NCBI GenBank assembly: GCA_041649275.1
Contig: JBAZNL010000012.1
Coordinates: 1 to 46,700 of the forward strand
DNA from: Candidatus Izemoplasmatales bacterium
Lineage (GTDB): Bacteria > Bacillota_I > Bacilli_A > Izemoplasmatales > Hujiaoplasmataceae
Reading direction: 5' to 3'
DNA length: 46,700 nt
The position numbers and the translations under genes are program-made. Every line of letters begins with the position of its first letter. Positions within the stretch are counted from its first letter, which is position 1. Under the pieces are notes generated by a model that was not told the DNA's origin, made no database searches, and worked only from the letters and a program-made list of their open reading frames with translations. Below are positions 15,962 to 26,900 of this stretch, one piece after another.

Positions 15962-15972
15962 ATCACGATCCC

Positions 15973-16001
15973 ATTCTATCGGAACGAAATGGAAAAGTCA
16001 A
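15973..16001 (-). promoter_or_regulatory. Promoter of the thiolase/Liv operon
   Basis: On the minus strand TTGACT (16001-15996), a 17-base spacer and TAGAAT (15978-15973). It is flanked by inverted repeats on both sides, consistent with regulation by the divergent TetR protein. Confidence 0.75.
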
Positions 16002-16004
16002 GCG

Positions 16005-16020
16005 CTTTCACTAATGAAAG
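16005..16020. promoter_or_regulatory. Inverted repeat next to the -35 box
   Basis: CTTTCA-CTAA-TGAAAG, a perfect 6-bp palindrome three bases upstream of the thiolase -35 box. It differs from the ATGAA-n6-TTCAT pair and may bind a second factor, or the same TetR regulator in another register. Confidence 0.45.
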
Positions 16021-16064
16021 TGATGTAAATACTGAAAGGAAGGGGAAATCCGGAATCCGCAGAC

Positions 16065-16080
16065 ATGAAAACTTATTCAT
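16065..16080. promoter_or_regulatory. Probable TetR-family operator 2
   Basis: ATGAA-AACTTA-TTCAT, the same arms and spacing as at 15946-15961. It lies between the two divergent promoters, about 46 bases upstream of the regulator's -35 box, and could take part in autoregulation or looping. Confidence 0.55.
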
Positions 16081-16126
16081 ACGGACGGATTTCCGCGCTT
16101 TCGGCGTTCTTTTCGCCTTTTACGGG

Positions 16127-16155
16127 TTGAAATCCACCGTTTGATGGGTTACAAT
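16127..16155 (+). promoter_or_regulatory. Promoter of the TetR regulator
   Basis: TTGAAA (16127-16132), a 17-base spacer and TACAAT (16150-16155). The predicted start of RNA near 16162 would leave a very short leader before the gene. Confidence 0.7.
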
Positions 16156-16175
16156 GGTACGAGGAGGCGATGCCC

Positions 16176-16802
16176 GTGGACAAAGCCGATTTCCGTCTGC
16201 CGCGCACCAAGGTGGGGCAGAAGACGTTCGACAAGATCATCCGTACCGGCCGCAAGCTGTTCGCCAACAACGGCTTCCAGGCGACGTCGGTGAACGACAT
16301 CATCGCCAAGTCGAAGGTCGCCGCCGGCACCTTCTACATCTATTTCGACAACAAGCTCGCCCTCTACCTCTATCTGCTCGAGCAGTACAAGACCTCGATC
16401 CGCAAGGCGTCGGCGAACGCGATCGTCGGCCTCACCACGCGCCGCGAGATCGAGCGCGAGGGTCTGAAGGCGTTCATCCAGTACGTCCGCCGCGACCCGC
16501 TCGCCTACAAGGTCGTGTGGGAGTCGCTCTTCGTCGACTTCAAGATCTTCCGGGACTACTACGAGTCCTTCGCCGCCTCCTACGTCTACCATCTGAAGAA
16601 GTTCGCCGACAACGGCGAGATCCGCGGCGACGTCGATCTCGAGACCGTCGCCTACGTCCTGATGGGCGTCTCGAACTTCGTCGGTCTGCAGATCCTCTTC
16701 CGCAACGAGGCCGAGGAGGCCGAGGTCGACCGCGTCGTCGACGAGGCGATGAAGCTCCTCGACACCGGTCTGTTCCAGAAACGCGTCTCCATCCCATCGT
16801 GA
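16176..16802 (+). CDS. TetR/AcrR-family transcriptional regulator
   Basis: A 208-residue regulator. The N-terminal TetR helix-turn-helix is clear: IIRTGRKLFANNGFQATSV, NDIIAKSKVAAGTFYIYF, then FDNKLALYLYLLEQY. The C-terminal helical domain would bind a ligand, likely an acyl-CoA given the divergent operon. GGAGG at 16163-16167 is 8 bases from a GTG at 16176 but only 2 bases from an ATG at 16170, so I prefer the GTG start; the product differs by two residues. Inverted repeats in the divergent region are its likely operators. A bidirectional terminator follows. Confidence 0.9.
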   Translation: MDKADFRLPRTKVGQKTFDKIIRTGRKLFANNGFQATSVNDIIAKSKVAAGTFYIYFDNKLALYLYLLEQYKTSIRKASANAIVGLTTRREIEREGLKAFIQYVRRDPLAYKVVWESLFVDFKIFRDYYESFAASYVYHLKKFADNGEIRGDVDLETVAYVLMGVSNFVGLQILFRNEAEEAEVDRVVDEAMKLLDTGLFQKRVSIPS

Positions 16803-16807
16803 AAAAA

Positions 16808-16833
16808 GGCAACCGGCGACGGTTGCCTTTTCA
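16808..16833. terminator. Bidirectional terminator between the TetR gene and the c-di-GMP operon
   Basis: The stem GGCAACCG/CGGTTGCC with loop GCGA is flanked by runs of A on the left and T on the right, so it can end both converging transcripts. The same 8-bp stem is used at 32841-32867. Confidence 0.9.
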
Positions 16834-16880
16834 CATGCCTCGGCCGGGAGATCCTGCTTCCGGCATTTTCGTTGTTTTCG

Positions 16881-18392
16881 TCAGCGCGTCTGGATGCCGA
16901 ACTCGGCGACGCTCCAGGGCGTCTTCTTGAGGATCTGCGCGGTCTCCTCGATCGACTTCGGCGGGCTGAAGTAATAGCCCTGCATGAAGCGCACCCCGAG
17001 GCCCGCGAGGTCTGCGAGCATCGCGGTGTCCTCGACGCCTTCGGCGATGACGACCTTCTGGCGGGAGAGGGCGGCGGCGATGACGCGCTCGATCTTCTCG
17101 GCCTCCTCGAACTTGTTCATGATCTTGAGGACGTCCTCGCGGGCGATCTTGACGATGTTCGCGGGGATCCTCGTCATGTCCTGGATCAGTTCGAACTGGT
17201 CGCCGAGGTCGTCGATCGCGATCCGGAAGCCGAAGCGGCGGAACTCGTTCAGGTTCTGGACGCAGACGGGGTTCTTGACGACGGTGTAGTAGTCGATGAT
17301 CTCGAGGCAGAACGCCTCGGGCTCGAAGTGCTGCTTCTTGACGATCTCGTAGAAGGTGCGGGCGAGGTTCTCGAGTTCGAGCTGCTTGGGCGAGAGGTTG
17401 GTGGAGATGAAGATGTCCTTGATGCGGAGCGACTTCTTCCAGGCGACGTACTGCTCGACGATCTTCTCGAAGCCCCAGGCGCCGAACCAGGTGATGTCGC
17501 CGGTCAGCTCCATCACGTTCAGGAACTTGCCCGGAGGCAGGATCCCGAGCGTCGGGTGGTTCCAGCGGAGGAGCGATTCGAGGCCGATCAGGCGGCCGGT
17601 CTTGACGTCGACGATCGGCTGGTAGTAGAGCAAAAACTCGTCGTTCTTGATCGATTCCTTGATCTCGTGGTAGTAGTTGGCGTTGAACTGTTCCTTCTCG
17701 ATCAGTTCCGAGGAGTAGAGGGCGAACTGGTTCTTGCCCTTCTTCTTCGCGACGTAGAGGGCGATCTCGGCGTTCTTCACGAGCTGGGCGACGGAGATGC
17801 CGTCGAACGGGAACACGACCACGCCGATCGAGGTGGTGATGGCGCCGTCGACCGCCTTGAGCGGTTCGGCGACGGTCTTCAGGATCATCCCGGCGTACTG
17901 CTTGATGACGTCGTTGTCGACGGGACCGGGCAGATAGTAGAGGAACACGTCGTGCTCCTTGTGGCCGGCGACGGACCGCTTGTCGCCGAGCTTGCGGAGC
18001 CGGCCGGCGATCTCGTCGACGACCTTGTCGGCCTTGTCCTGGCCGTAGTCCTTGACGACGCGGCGGAAATCGTCGATGTTCATGTAGAAGAGGACGCTGA
18101 CCTCGCCTTCCTTGGCGCGCGCCAGCTCCTGGTCGACGAGGGCGTAGATGTCCTTCGACTTCTTCGAGATCGCCTTCTTGTCGGCGAACAGCTTGTCCTT
18201 GTCGTCTCCCCCCTTCGCTTCGGCGAGGGCCTCCTTCATCAGCTTCCGGTTCTCGATCTCCTGCCTGAAGTCGGCGCGGACCGAACGGTAGAGCATGAAG
18301 GCGGCGAAGGCGGTGACGAGGATGATGACGACCGCGACGACGACCTCGAAGCCCTGGGAGAGGTAGATTTCCAGAATGAGCGGATTGATCAT
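16881..18392 (-). CDS. Membrane GGDEF-EAL protein with degenerate motifs
   Basis: A 503-residue protein with one N-terminal membrane span (VVVAVVIILVTAFAAFMLY, ~16-34), a GGDEF-like domain and an EAL domain. The GGDEF signature is replaced by HKEHDVF, so cyclase activity is not expected. In the EAL domain the motif is ESL (~residue 272), Asn in NLSP, a DD pair, Lys in VKI, and EGVE plus QGY remain. The loop-6 region reads DDLGDQFELI instead of DDFGTGYSSL, EITE is EIID, and the D of K-x-D is lost. It is therefore a weak phosphodiesterase or a c-di-GMP receptor; I cannot decide. Its ATG overlaps the upstream stop (ATGA), so it is translationally coupled to the GGDEF-EAL gene before it. Confidence 0.9.
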   Translation of the reverse strand: MINPLILEIYLSQGFEVVVAVVIILVTAFAAFMLYRSVRADFRQEIENRKLMKEALAEAKGGDDKDKLFADKKAISKKSKDIYALVDQELARAKEGEVSVLFYMNIDDFRRVVKDYGQDKADKVVDEIAGRLRKLGDKRSVAGHKEHDVFLYYLPGPVDNDVIKQYAGMILKTVAEPLKAVDGAITTSIGVVVFPFDGISVAQLVKNAEIALYVAKKKGKNQFALYSSELIEKEQFNANYYHEIKESIKNDEFLLYYQPIVDVKTGRLIGLESLLRWNHPTLGILPPGKFLNVMELTGDITWFGAWGFEKIVEQYVAWKKSLRIKDIFISTNLSPKQLELENLARTFYEIVKKQHFEPEAFCLEIIDYYTVVKNPVCVQNLNEFRRFGFRIAIDDLGDQFELIQDMTRIPANIVKIAREDVLKIMNKFEEAEKIERVIAAALSRQKVVIAEGVEDTAMLADLAGLGVRFMQGYYFSPPKSIEETAQILKKTPWSVAEFGIQTR

Positions 18393-20962
18393 GATTCGGT
18401 CCCTTCTTTCGTGTAGTCGCGGGCGCCGAACACGTCGATGCGCTTCGCTTTGGCGACTTTGTAGAACTGGTCGACGAAGGTCGCGGATTCGTCGAAGGTG
18501 AGCGGCTTGGAGAAGAGGAAGCCCTGGTAGACGTCGGTGGTGATCTGCTTCAGGAACTCGTACTGCTTGCGCGTCTCGACGCCCTCGGCGATGACCTTCA
18601 TGTTGAGGTTGTGGACCAGGTCGACGATGCTGCCGAGGATCGCGTGGTCCTTCTTCGAAGTGAAGATGCCGTCGACGAACGACTTGTCGATCTTGAGGTT
18701 GTCGAACGGCAGCTTCCTCACGTAGGTGAGCGACGCGTAGCCGGTGCCGAAGTCGTCGAGGGCGATCCTGGCGCCGATCTCGTGGATGAAGTCGATCGTT
18801 TCCTCGAGGTAGATCGTCGAGTCGATCAGGATGCCTTCGGTGATCTCGAGGACGAGGTAGCGCGGATCGATGTCCGACTCGACGACGACCTTGCGGAGGA
18901 CCTCGATGAAATCCTTCTGGAGGATCTGCACGGGGCTCACGTTCACGGACATCACGAAGTCCTTCCCGAAGCGTTTCGCGAACGCCACCTGCGCCTTGCA
19001 GGCTTCCCGGAGGATCCACGTGCCGATCGGGATGATGAGATGCGACTCCTCGGCGTTGGAGATGAAGATCTGCGGGCTGATCTCGCCGAGCGTGGGCGAT
19101 TTCCATCGGGCCAGCGCCTCGAAGCCGTAGATCTCGTTGTGGATGTCGACGAGCGGCTGGAACTTGAGCGAGAGCTGGTTCTTCTCGACGGCGTCGGCGA
19201 GCTGCTCGTTGATCTGGGCCTTGTAGTTCACCTCGCGGGTGATCTGGTCGTTGTAGAAGACGAAGCGGGCGTTGCCCTGCTCCTTCGCCTTGAAGAGGGC
19301 GGTGTCGCACTTCTTGACGAGTTCCTCGAGCTTCCGACCGTCGTAGGGATAGACCGCGACGCCGATGTTGCACTTGATCTCGACCTTGATGTTGCGGATG
19401 TCGATCGGCGCGCGGAAGCGGTCGAAGACCTTGAGGATCGTCGCCTCGACCGATTCGAGGGCGCGGATCCGGGGAAGGACGAAGAGGAATTCGTTGCCGC
19501 CGTTCGAGTAGACGCGTTCCTTCGATCCGAGCGCGTCGACGAGGCGGTCGGCGAATGCCCGGAGGAGTTCGTCGCCGACCGGCAGGCCCTTGGTCACGTT
19601 GATGTTCTTCAGGTTGTTCAGGTCGATCATGCAGAAGGCCGTCTTCTCGCCGCCCCGCAGGTACTGCTCCTCGATCTCCTGATGGCTGGCCCGGCGGTTC
19701 TTCAGACCGGTCATGGCGTCGTAGAGGAAGCTCTTGTAGACGAGGTCCATCTGGTCGCCGATCTCGCTCGACATGATGTTGATCGCGTCGGCGACGTGCT
19801 TGAGTTCGTTGTTCTCGGTCACGTTCACCTTCACGTCGTACTTTCCGCGCTTGATCTCCTCGATCGAATCGAGGATGTCGTCGATCGGCGAGAGCGAGCG
19901 TCCGATGCGTTTCGACAGGATCGCGCCGACGACGGCGAGGATCCCGAGGACGAGCGCGATCAGGACCGCGAGGGTGATCTCGAGACCGAATCCGGTCCCT
20001 TGGTCGACGAGCGCGACGACCGTCCAGCCGACGCGGTCGAGGGCGGTGAAGGAAAGCACGTATTCCGATCCGAGCGCGCGGACGGCACCGTCGCCGTCGC
20101 GCGCGGCGATGATTGCCGCGACGCCCGCGTCGCCATAGCCGTTGTCCGCGTCCGCGGCGGCGATCGCCGCCCCCGAGAGCATCCCGTAGGAAGTCGCCGC
20201 GGTTCCGGAATAGTACAGCACGGTCTCGTCGCCGGCGGATCCGGCGTAGATCAGGACCGGATTGGCGGGGTCGGCCGCAAGCAGCCCGGGCAGCGAGGAG
20301 AGCAGGACGTCGATCCCGACGTAGCCGATCGTGAGACCGGCCGCCTTCACGGTCGCGGCGATCGTGACGACATACTCGCCGGTGCGCGCGTCGACGTAGG
20401 GGTCGGAGACCGCGACACCGTCGGCGGATGCCTGGACGGCGAGGTACCAGGGCCGTTCGGTGAGGTTCCAGTCGGCGTCGGAGATGGCGTCGCCGGTGCC
20501 CACGTAGCAGCCGTCGTCGCCGGTCAGGCAGGAAGCTGTCGAGGCGACGAAGAGGAAATCGTAGGGGTCGCTGCCGCCGAGGCTGCCGGCGGTGTTCAGG
20601 GCCTCGTAGAAGCGGAGGACCATCGCGTAGTCGGGGTCGCCGGGGAGCGGGACCGAGGGATCGGCGCCGTCGTAGAGGCGGGCGAGGAACTCCTTCACCG
20701 TCGGATCGGCGGAAAGGCCGACGACGTCAGTCTCCGCGCCGCCGATCCACGCGTCCACCGCGGCGGTCGCCGCTTCGGCGCGCAAGGCGGCGTTCTCGGC
20801 CTCGGCGTTCTTCATCCCGACGTAGTAGAGGGCGGCGATCAGGGCCATCAGGAAGACGAGGAAGACGCCGTCGACGAGGATCGTCAGTCCGACGATCCGA
20901 TGCGAGAGGCGATAGGGTTTGCCGGATTTCGGCGTTTTGGGAGCCTTGGCCTTTTTCGGCAT
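18389..20962 (-). CDS. Cache-HAMP-GGDEF-EAL protein, predicted c-di-GMP phosphodiesterase
   Basis: An 857-residue membrane sensor: span at ~25-50, an extracytoplasmic Cache domain (WNLTERPWYLAV, SDPYVDARTGEYVVTI, YVGIDVLL), a second span near 330-350, and a HAMP-like linker (SLSPIDDILDSIEEIKRG). A GGDEF domain follows with YDAMTGLKNRR intact but GGNEF at ~487, so a metal ligand is lost. The EAL domain has a full set: FEALARW (~615), NVSP, LEITEG, DDFGTGYASL, LKIDKSF, AEGVET, QGF. I infer c-di-GMP hydrolysis to pGpG, possibly with GTP binding at the dead GGDEF as a control. The R-x-WY and Y-x-D pattern recalls amino-acid-binding dCache domains, but W replaces the usual Tyr. It is third in the riboswitch operon. 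Confidence 0.93.
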   Translation of the reverse strand: MPKKAKAPKTPKSGKPYRLSHRIVGLTILVDGVFLVFLMALIAALYYVGMKNAEAENAALRAEAATAAVDAWIGGAETDVVGLSADPTVKEFLARLYDGADPSVPLPGDPDYAMVLRFYEALNTAGSLGGSDPYDFLFVASTASCLTGDDGCYVGTGDAISDADWNLTERPWYLAVQASADGVAVSDPYVDARTGEYVVTIAATVKAAGLTIGYVGIDVLLSSLPGLLAADPANPVLIYAGSAGDETVLYYSGTAATSYGMLSGAAIAAADADNGYGDAGVAAIIAARDGDGAVRALGSEYVLSFTALDRVGWTVVALVDQGTGFGLEITLAVLIALVLGILAVVGAILSKRIGRSLSPIDDILDSIEEIKRGKYDVKVNVTENNELKHVADAINIMSSEIGDQMDLVYKSFLYDAMTGLKNRRASHQEIEEQYLRGGEKTAFCMIDLNNLKNINVTKGLPVGDELLRAFADRLVDALGSKERVYSNGGNEFLFVLPRIRALESVEATILKVFDRFRAPIDIRNIKVEIKCNIGVAVYPYDGRKLEELVKKCDTALFKAKEQGNARFVFYNDQITREVNYKAQINEQLADAVEKNQLSLKFQPLVDIHNEIYGFEALARWKSPTLGEISPQIFISNAEESHLIIPIGTWILREACKAQVAFAKRFGKDFVMSVNVSPVQILQKDFIEVLRKVVVESDIDPRYLVLEITEGILIDSTIYLEETIDFIHEIGARIALDDFGTGYASLTYVRKLPFDNLKIDKSFVDGIFTSKKDHAILGSIVDLVHNLNMKVIAEGVETRKQYEFLKQITTDVYQGFLFSKPLTFDESATFVDQFYKVAKAKRIDVFGARDYTKEGTES

Positions 20963-20989
20963 GGGTCGCCCCCTCCTTTCATGCTGGAA

Positions 20990-23900
20990 TCAGTCCCACC
21001 AGGACCGGAAGAAATCGAAGAGTCCCCACGGCGCGCCGGTTTCGGGGACGGCCACGGAGCGGATGTAGATGTTGAAGCGGCGGGTGCGGTTGCGGGTCGA
21101 AGGCTCGATGTAGAAGTACTTGCCCTCGAGGCCGGCGACATAGCCGGACGCATCGTAGAGGATGTAGTCGTCGAGGCCGTAGCTGAACTCGATCTCGTAT
21201 TCGTAGAGCGCGTTCAGGTACTGGTCCTGGGGAAGCGCGACCGAGAAGACGTAGAAGCCCGAGATGTTGCGGCCGAAGCTGTAGCGGTAGTCGCCGTTGT
21301 AGGTGTAGTGGAACTGCGTCACGCGGTTGTTCAGCGCCTGGATCGCGGTGAAGACGGGGTAGTCGTCCGGATCGGTCACGTTCAGGACGGTGTCGTCGCC
21401 GTCGGTGTCGAAGTTGCGGACGGTGATGATGACGAGTTCGTTGTCGAACGCGGCCGACTCCTTCGCGAGCGTGCAGGTCTCGACGCCGGCGCCGGTGCAG
21501 TAGTAGACGTCGAAGACGAGGGTCACGTTGTAGGTGACGTCCGTGACGGTGGTGTAGTAGTAGGTGTGGGTGAGGCCGTCTTCGGCGGTGACGCGGTAGA
21601 GCACCATCAGGTCGGTGCCTTCCTCGGGTTCCATCCCGGTGACGGGATCGATCGTGTAGTCGGCGAGGAGCACGGCCTGTTCGCCGATCGTCGAAGCGGC
21701 CGTGACCTCGGCGGTCCAGTACCAGCTCGAGGTGCCCATGTTGTAGGCGTAGCGGGCGACGCTGCCGCCGTACGGCAGGTAATCCAGAAAGTACGGCATG
21801 TACGAGTCGAGCGGCGTGTTGGAGACCTGGCCGTCGACGCGGTAGTAATAATACGGATAGAGGTCGGCGCCGTCGTAGTCGATGCCGTTGAAGTAGACGA
21901 GCGGCGTGTAGCCGGTGCCGGTCAAGACCGTTCCGGAAGCGTCGGTGATGCGGATGATCGGGTAGTTGGTCTCGTTGGCGAGCTGGGAGAAGCGGATGTC
22001 GGAGAGGAACGAGTTCGTGCCCGGGCGCTTCGTGATCTCGAGCGGGGTCGCGATCGTGATGTAGTCGGTCGTCTGGCCGTCGCGGTAGAAGACGAACGAG
22101 AACGTGTAGATCCCGGGAATCGTCGAATAGGACATGGTGATGAGGAGGTAGTCGTCGGTGTCGTACGTGATGCCGACGATGTCCTCGCTCGCGATCGGAG
22201 TGACGCCGTCCATCTCGGTGGCGGTGACGGTGATCCCGAAGTAGGACCACGTGCCGCCGGAGACGACGCTGTAGAGCTCGAGGTTCTGGTCGAGGCCGAG
22301 GTCGACGGTGAAGACGGTCGATGCGTCCTCGCGGACCGCGAAGACGTCGTCGAGGAAGACCTCGTTGCCGTTCTTGAGGACGCTCACGAGGTCGATCTCG
22401 CGGCCCGTGATGGAATGGTGGTAGGTGACCTGGGTGGTGCCGTCCTCCGCGGTCAGGACGTAGACGATGTCGAACGTCTTGTAACCGTCGGTGATCGTCA
22501 CCTGGTTCAGGTAGACGTTCGTGAGCGTCGCGAACGGCGAGATCACGAAGGACCCGGTCGTCATGAAGTCGGGGAGGTAGGTCGTGTCGTCGAGATACGA
22601 CGCGATGCCGGTATCGGTGTCGGAAGTGAAGTTGGTGGTGCCGTTGGCGCCGATTCCGGGATCGTAGCCGACGTTCGCCGCGCCCGTGATCGTCGTCCCG
22701 GCGATGACCGTCGAATCGTCTTCCGAGTAATAGTCGAGGGCGCTGATCGCGGCCGCCGCGGAGGGCGCCTTGTCGAACATCACGTTGTTCTCGGAGCTCG
22801 AATTGAAATACTTGTAATACATGTAATAATCGCCGGCCCTCGTCGCGCTCGAGAAGGCGATCGTGACCGAATAGGTCCCCGATGCCGCCGGGACGCTCGT
22901 GATCGTGTAGTACGAGGAACTCACGACGGTGGCGTCCTGATACTTGACGGTGATCAGGTTCTTGAAGTCGTAACCGTCCGCGAGCAAATCGCCCGTGTAG
23001 GCGAAGTTGAATCGGATCGATCCGCCGGCGTTGACGTTTCCGAGGTCGGTGACGTCGGACTGGTTCGTCACGTTCGCGGCGGTCCCCCCGTTGAACTGGA
23101 CGGTGTCGATTTCGATCGTGCTCGTGCCATAGCCGATGCGCGGGGTGAAGATGATGTAGACCTGATAGTCCGTGTAGTAGTTCGCGGAGGCGAACAGGTC
23201 GGACCCGACGAACGCCTCGGAATAGACGGTGAAGAAGCCGATCGACGTCGGGGCGGTGTTCGCCGTGATGTCGCGCGAAGGAAGACTGGCCGTCAGGAGC
23301 GCGGGGTAGGCGGTCGAGATGCCGTCGGCGCGTTCGGGGTAGAGCAGGTCGTTGTACGCTTCGAGCTGCGCCTGCGACGGTGCGCCGCCATACTGGTCGT
23401 ACGCCCGTTTCGCGATCAGCGCGGAAGCGGACGTGAGCGCGCTCGTGACGGCGTAGCTGACGGTGGTCTGGCCGACGCCGAACGCTTCCATCGACACCGT
23501 GAAGGTGATCGTCTTCAGGTCGTAGTCGACGTCCGGATACGTCAATACGGTGTTCGATCCGCCGTTCTCGTCGAGGACGATCGTGCTTTCCGTCTCCTCG
23601 ACCAGCGCGGACTTGTCGTTGAAGGTCGACTGCTTCAGGGTCTCGTAGGCGGTGAGGACACCGGCATCGAGCTCCTTCAGGTAGCTGACGCTCACCTCGT
23701 CGTAATCGATGAGCAGCGAGATCTCCGGATCGTGGTCTTCGTCGATCGGACGGATGTCGTCGGTGCGGATGTTGGTCGGCAGGACGAGGCCGTAGGTCGA
23801 ACCGGCGGTCGTCGAGAGGACGTACATGCCGTTGGGACGGGGGTTCGTTCCACCGGTCTTGAAGCGGTCGGCGAGCAGGTTGTATTCAAGATAATAGATG

Positions 23901-26900
23901 TATTCAGTCAGCGCCGGGTTGGAACGCATCTGGAAATCCGGGTCATAGATGTACTGCGTGTTCGAATCGGTGAGATTGGGATCGCTTGGGTTTTCGGTGA
24001 TCCAGGGGACGGTGATCGGCGCGTGATAGAAATAACGGATCGTTGAGCCCGCGTTGTAACTGCTTGTTGAATAGTATGTCCCCGATCCTCCCGGAGAACT
24101 GTACCAAGTGGAGACCGAGCCGATCTGCGAGTAGATGTTGTTGCGGGTGACCGTATACGTGTACGGGTTTCCCGTACCGCTGCGAAGCGTGACCGGACCG
24201 GCGACGTAATAGAATCCAGTGAACACGACCTGCGTCGTGTCATTCAGCTTGGCGGAGTAGTAGATGGCGCCGTTGAACTGGAAGTAGCGCGACGAGTTGC
24301 AGAACGCGTAGTCCTGGTCCAGGCGGCCGATGAGGTCGATGTTCGGGTTGGCGTTGACAATGAAGTCGAAACTGCCGTCTGCCGGCGACATGACGCCGCG
24401 GACACCGCGCTGGAGACGGCCGAAGATGCCACCGAATCCGCGCTTTCCGCGCGGTTCTTCGCGGGTATACCCCGACGGAAAAATGAAGGTGTTGCCGTCG
24501 GCTTGATAATAGTCGTCGATGTCGGTGATCGAAAGTGAAAACTTGTCGATGCTGGAGAAACTCGAGGTCGCAATCGACTTGATGCCGCCGTAGTTGATGG
24601 CGGTATTGATGTCGACGTCCGTGATCGGATAATCGACGCCGCCGAGCACGTAGGTGGCACCGACGATGCCGCCGGCGACGTCGGTCGCCGAGATCGTACC
24701 GTGGTTCACCATGCGACGCATCTTGCAGAGTCCGTATCCGATGATCCCGCCCGCGGAGGAATAGATTCCCGGGCGGTCGTTGGAGCCGACGGTCGTCGCG
24801 ATCGGCCAGTAGTTCGCTCCGGTCGAACCTCCTCCGGGAGTGTCGGTACCAAACTTGATGGCGAACGTCTGGTTGGTCGATGTGGTCGAGTAGCTGGCGA
24901 TCGTGCTGGTGATCGCGGAGACGTTGCCGTAGTTCAGGCAGTTCGAGAGAATCGAGTTCTCGATGGTGTCGGCGAGGCCGAGTCCGCTCGTCACGCCGCC
25001 GGAGGAAGCCTCCGAGTACAGGCTCGAGGCGAGAATTCCGCCGGCGCGCACATATCCTTCGGCGATGCCGATGACGCTGCCGTTGTTGGCGGAGTCGTAG
25101 ATGCGCGAATTGCCGGAGAGCGTGATCGCATTGATGCCGGCGATGACGATCCCCGCCGTGTAGCCGGTCACCAAGTTGGCATAATAGGTGCTGGTCGTGT
25201 TAAACGTGGTCGTTCCACTCGTGGTTCCATTGTAGACGCTCAAATTACCCAGGTTGGCACAGTCCTGAATCGATCCCGAGTTAAGGGCCGAGATGCCGCC
25301 GACGAACGCATTCGACAAGCCTAAAATCCCATACAGACCCAACCCGACGGTTCCGTAGGAAGTCGTGACGTTTCCATAGTTGATCGTGTCGATGATGCCG
25401 ATGGTCGCGATCGGCTGTGAGGAGGCGTCCTGCGACTGGAGGTCGCCGGAGTAGTTGTAGGAGGCGATGCCGGCGATGTAGAGGTTTCCGGATCCGGACA
25501 TCTCAGCGATCACGATATTACCCTGGTTGATCGAGTCGATGATCTTCTTCCCGCTGGTCAGGGTTCCGGTGATGCCGCCGACGGTCAGGGTGTAGCTGCC
25601 GACGTTGCGGTTGACGATCGTGATGTCGCCCTTGTTGATCACATTCTGGAAATCCACGTTGGTCGATGCGGTGATGCCCGTGATGATCGTGTTCGCGATC
25701 TGCGTGATGGTCGTGGAACCAGAGGATGCGAGATACGAGAGATCGCCGAAATTGGCGGAATACCGGATCACGCTGTGGTTGTTGTTCATGGAGAGGTAGA
25801 AAGGGGAGAACGACAGGAAGTAGGCGGTCGCGAGGGTGAAGTCCGCGTAGTTATACGACCGCGAGATCGTGATCGTGTTCGCCGCGTTGTAGCTCGAGAC
25901 GTCGAGGATCGTTCCCGTGTAGCGGAAGTGCGTGTACCCCGAAAATCCGGTGGAGTCGTAGGTGAACCCGGCGTGATTGAAGAGCAGGGCGTATTCCGCC
26001 GATTGCGAGGTGTTCGAAACCCCGATGCCGGCGGCGCGGATCTGAGCCCGCGACGAACCGTAGGCGGCGTCGATTACACCGCTGTTGTAAAGGTTTGCGA
26101 ACAGGTAGTTGCCGGCGTTCTCGAGGATCGGCGCATAGCCGCCGAGTTCGCCGAAGACGCCGCCGACATTCTGCGTGGAGGTGTACCCGGAGACGTCGTT
26201 GGCGGAGGTGACCGCGCGGACGGCGAGGTCGCCCTTGTTCGAGACGCCGACGAGGCGATGGCGGATCGAGGAGGTGTTGATCATGTACCCGACGATGCCG
26301 CCCATCTTGACGCAGACGGCGTAATATCCCGTCGCCATGCCGAAGGTCGAGGTCGTCGAGAAGCCGTCGATGTCGGCGTTGTTCACCGAATCGGTGATCG
26401 AGAGCTGGTTGACGACGGCGGAACCGACAATGCCGCCGATGTAGTAGTTCGGGGCGATCGCGAGACTCGACTGGAAGACATGCACGCCGGCGTCGAGGGT
26501 GCCGTTCGTCGAGATCGAATCGATCGTTCCCGAGGCTCGCCCGACAAGCATGCCGACATGCGTTTCGCCGATCGAGGTCGTGCCGAGGTCGATCGTCGCG
26601 TCGATCTGGATGTCTTGCATCGTGCCGCCGATCATGCGTCCGGCGACGAGACCGATGCCGAAGACGTTCGAATAGTAACTTTCGCTGTCGGCGATCGTGA
26701 TCGAACAGTCGGCGATGTTGAGGTCGGTGACGGTGGCGCCGGAGACGATGCTGAAAAGACCGGCATAATAGTTCGTCTCGCGGACGATGCCATTGGTCAT
26801 GTGCAGGTTGTAGATGTAGAAGTTGTCCGCGAGGGTGCTGCCGTTCTGGCCGGTCAGGAACCCGGTGAAGTTGACGGACGGCGTGACGTAGGCGTCGGGG

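Noticed and set aside
15959..16060. A small gene in the thiolase-TetR intergenic region
   Set aside because: No open frame with a ribosome binding site; the sequence is accounted for by promoters and inverted repeats.
16881..19373. Extending the degenerate GGDEF-EAL gene upstream to 19373
   Set aside because: The extra ~327 codons are an Arg-rich out-of-frame copy of the upstream EAL coding region; the ATG at 18392 overlaps the previous stop and is followed by a membrane anchor.
18611..24046. An open frame of about 1,800 codons on the plus strand
   Set aside because: It is antisense to the GGDEF-EAL and giant repeat genes, its composition is dominated by Asp/Val/Arg/Gly as expected for the complement of GC-rich codons, it lacks recognisable domains and it has no ribosome binding site.
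26700..26800. An SGAT motif in the giant protein as an ApbE flavinylation site
   Set aside because: The motif occurs within the repeat region without the usual Asp three residues before it and without an FMN-binding domain, so it is probably chance.
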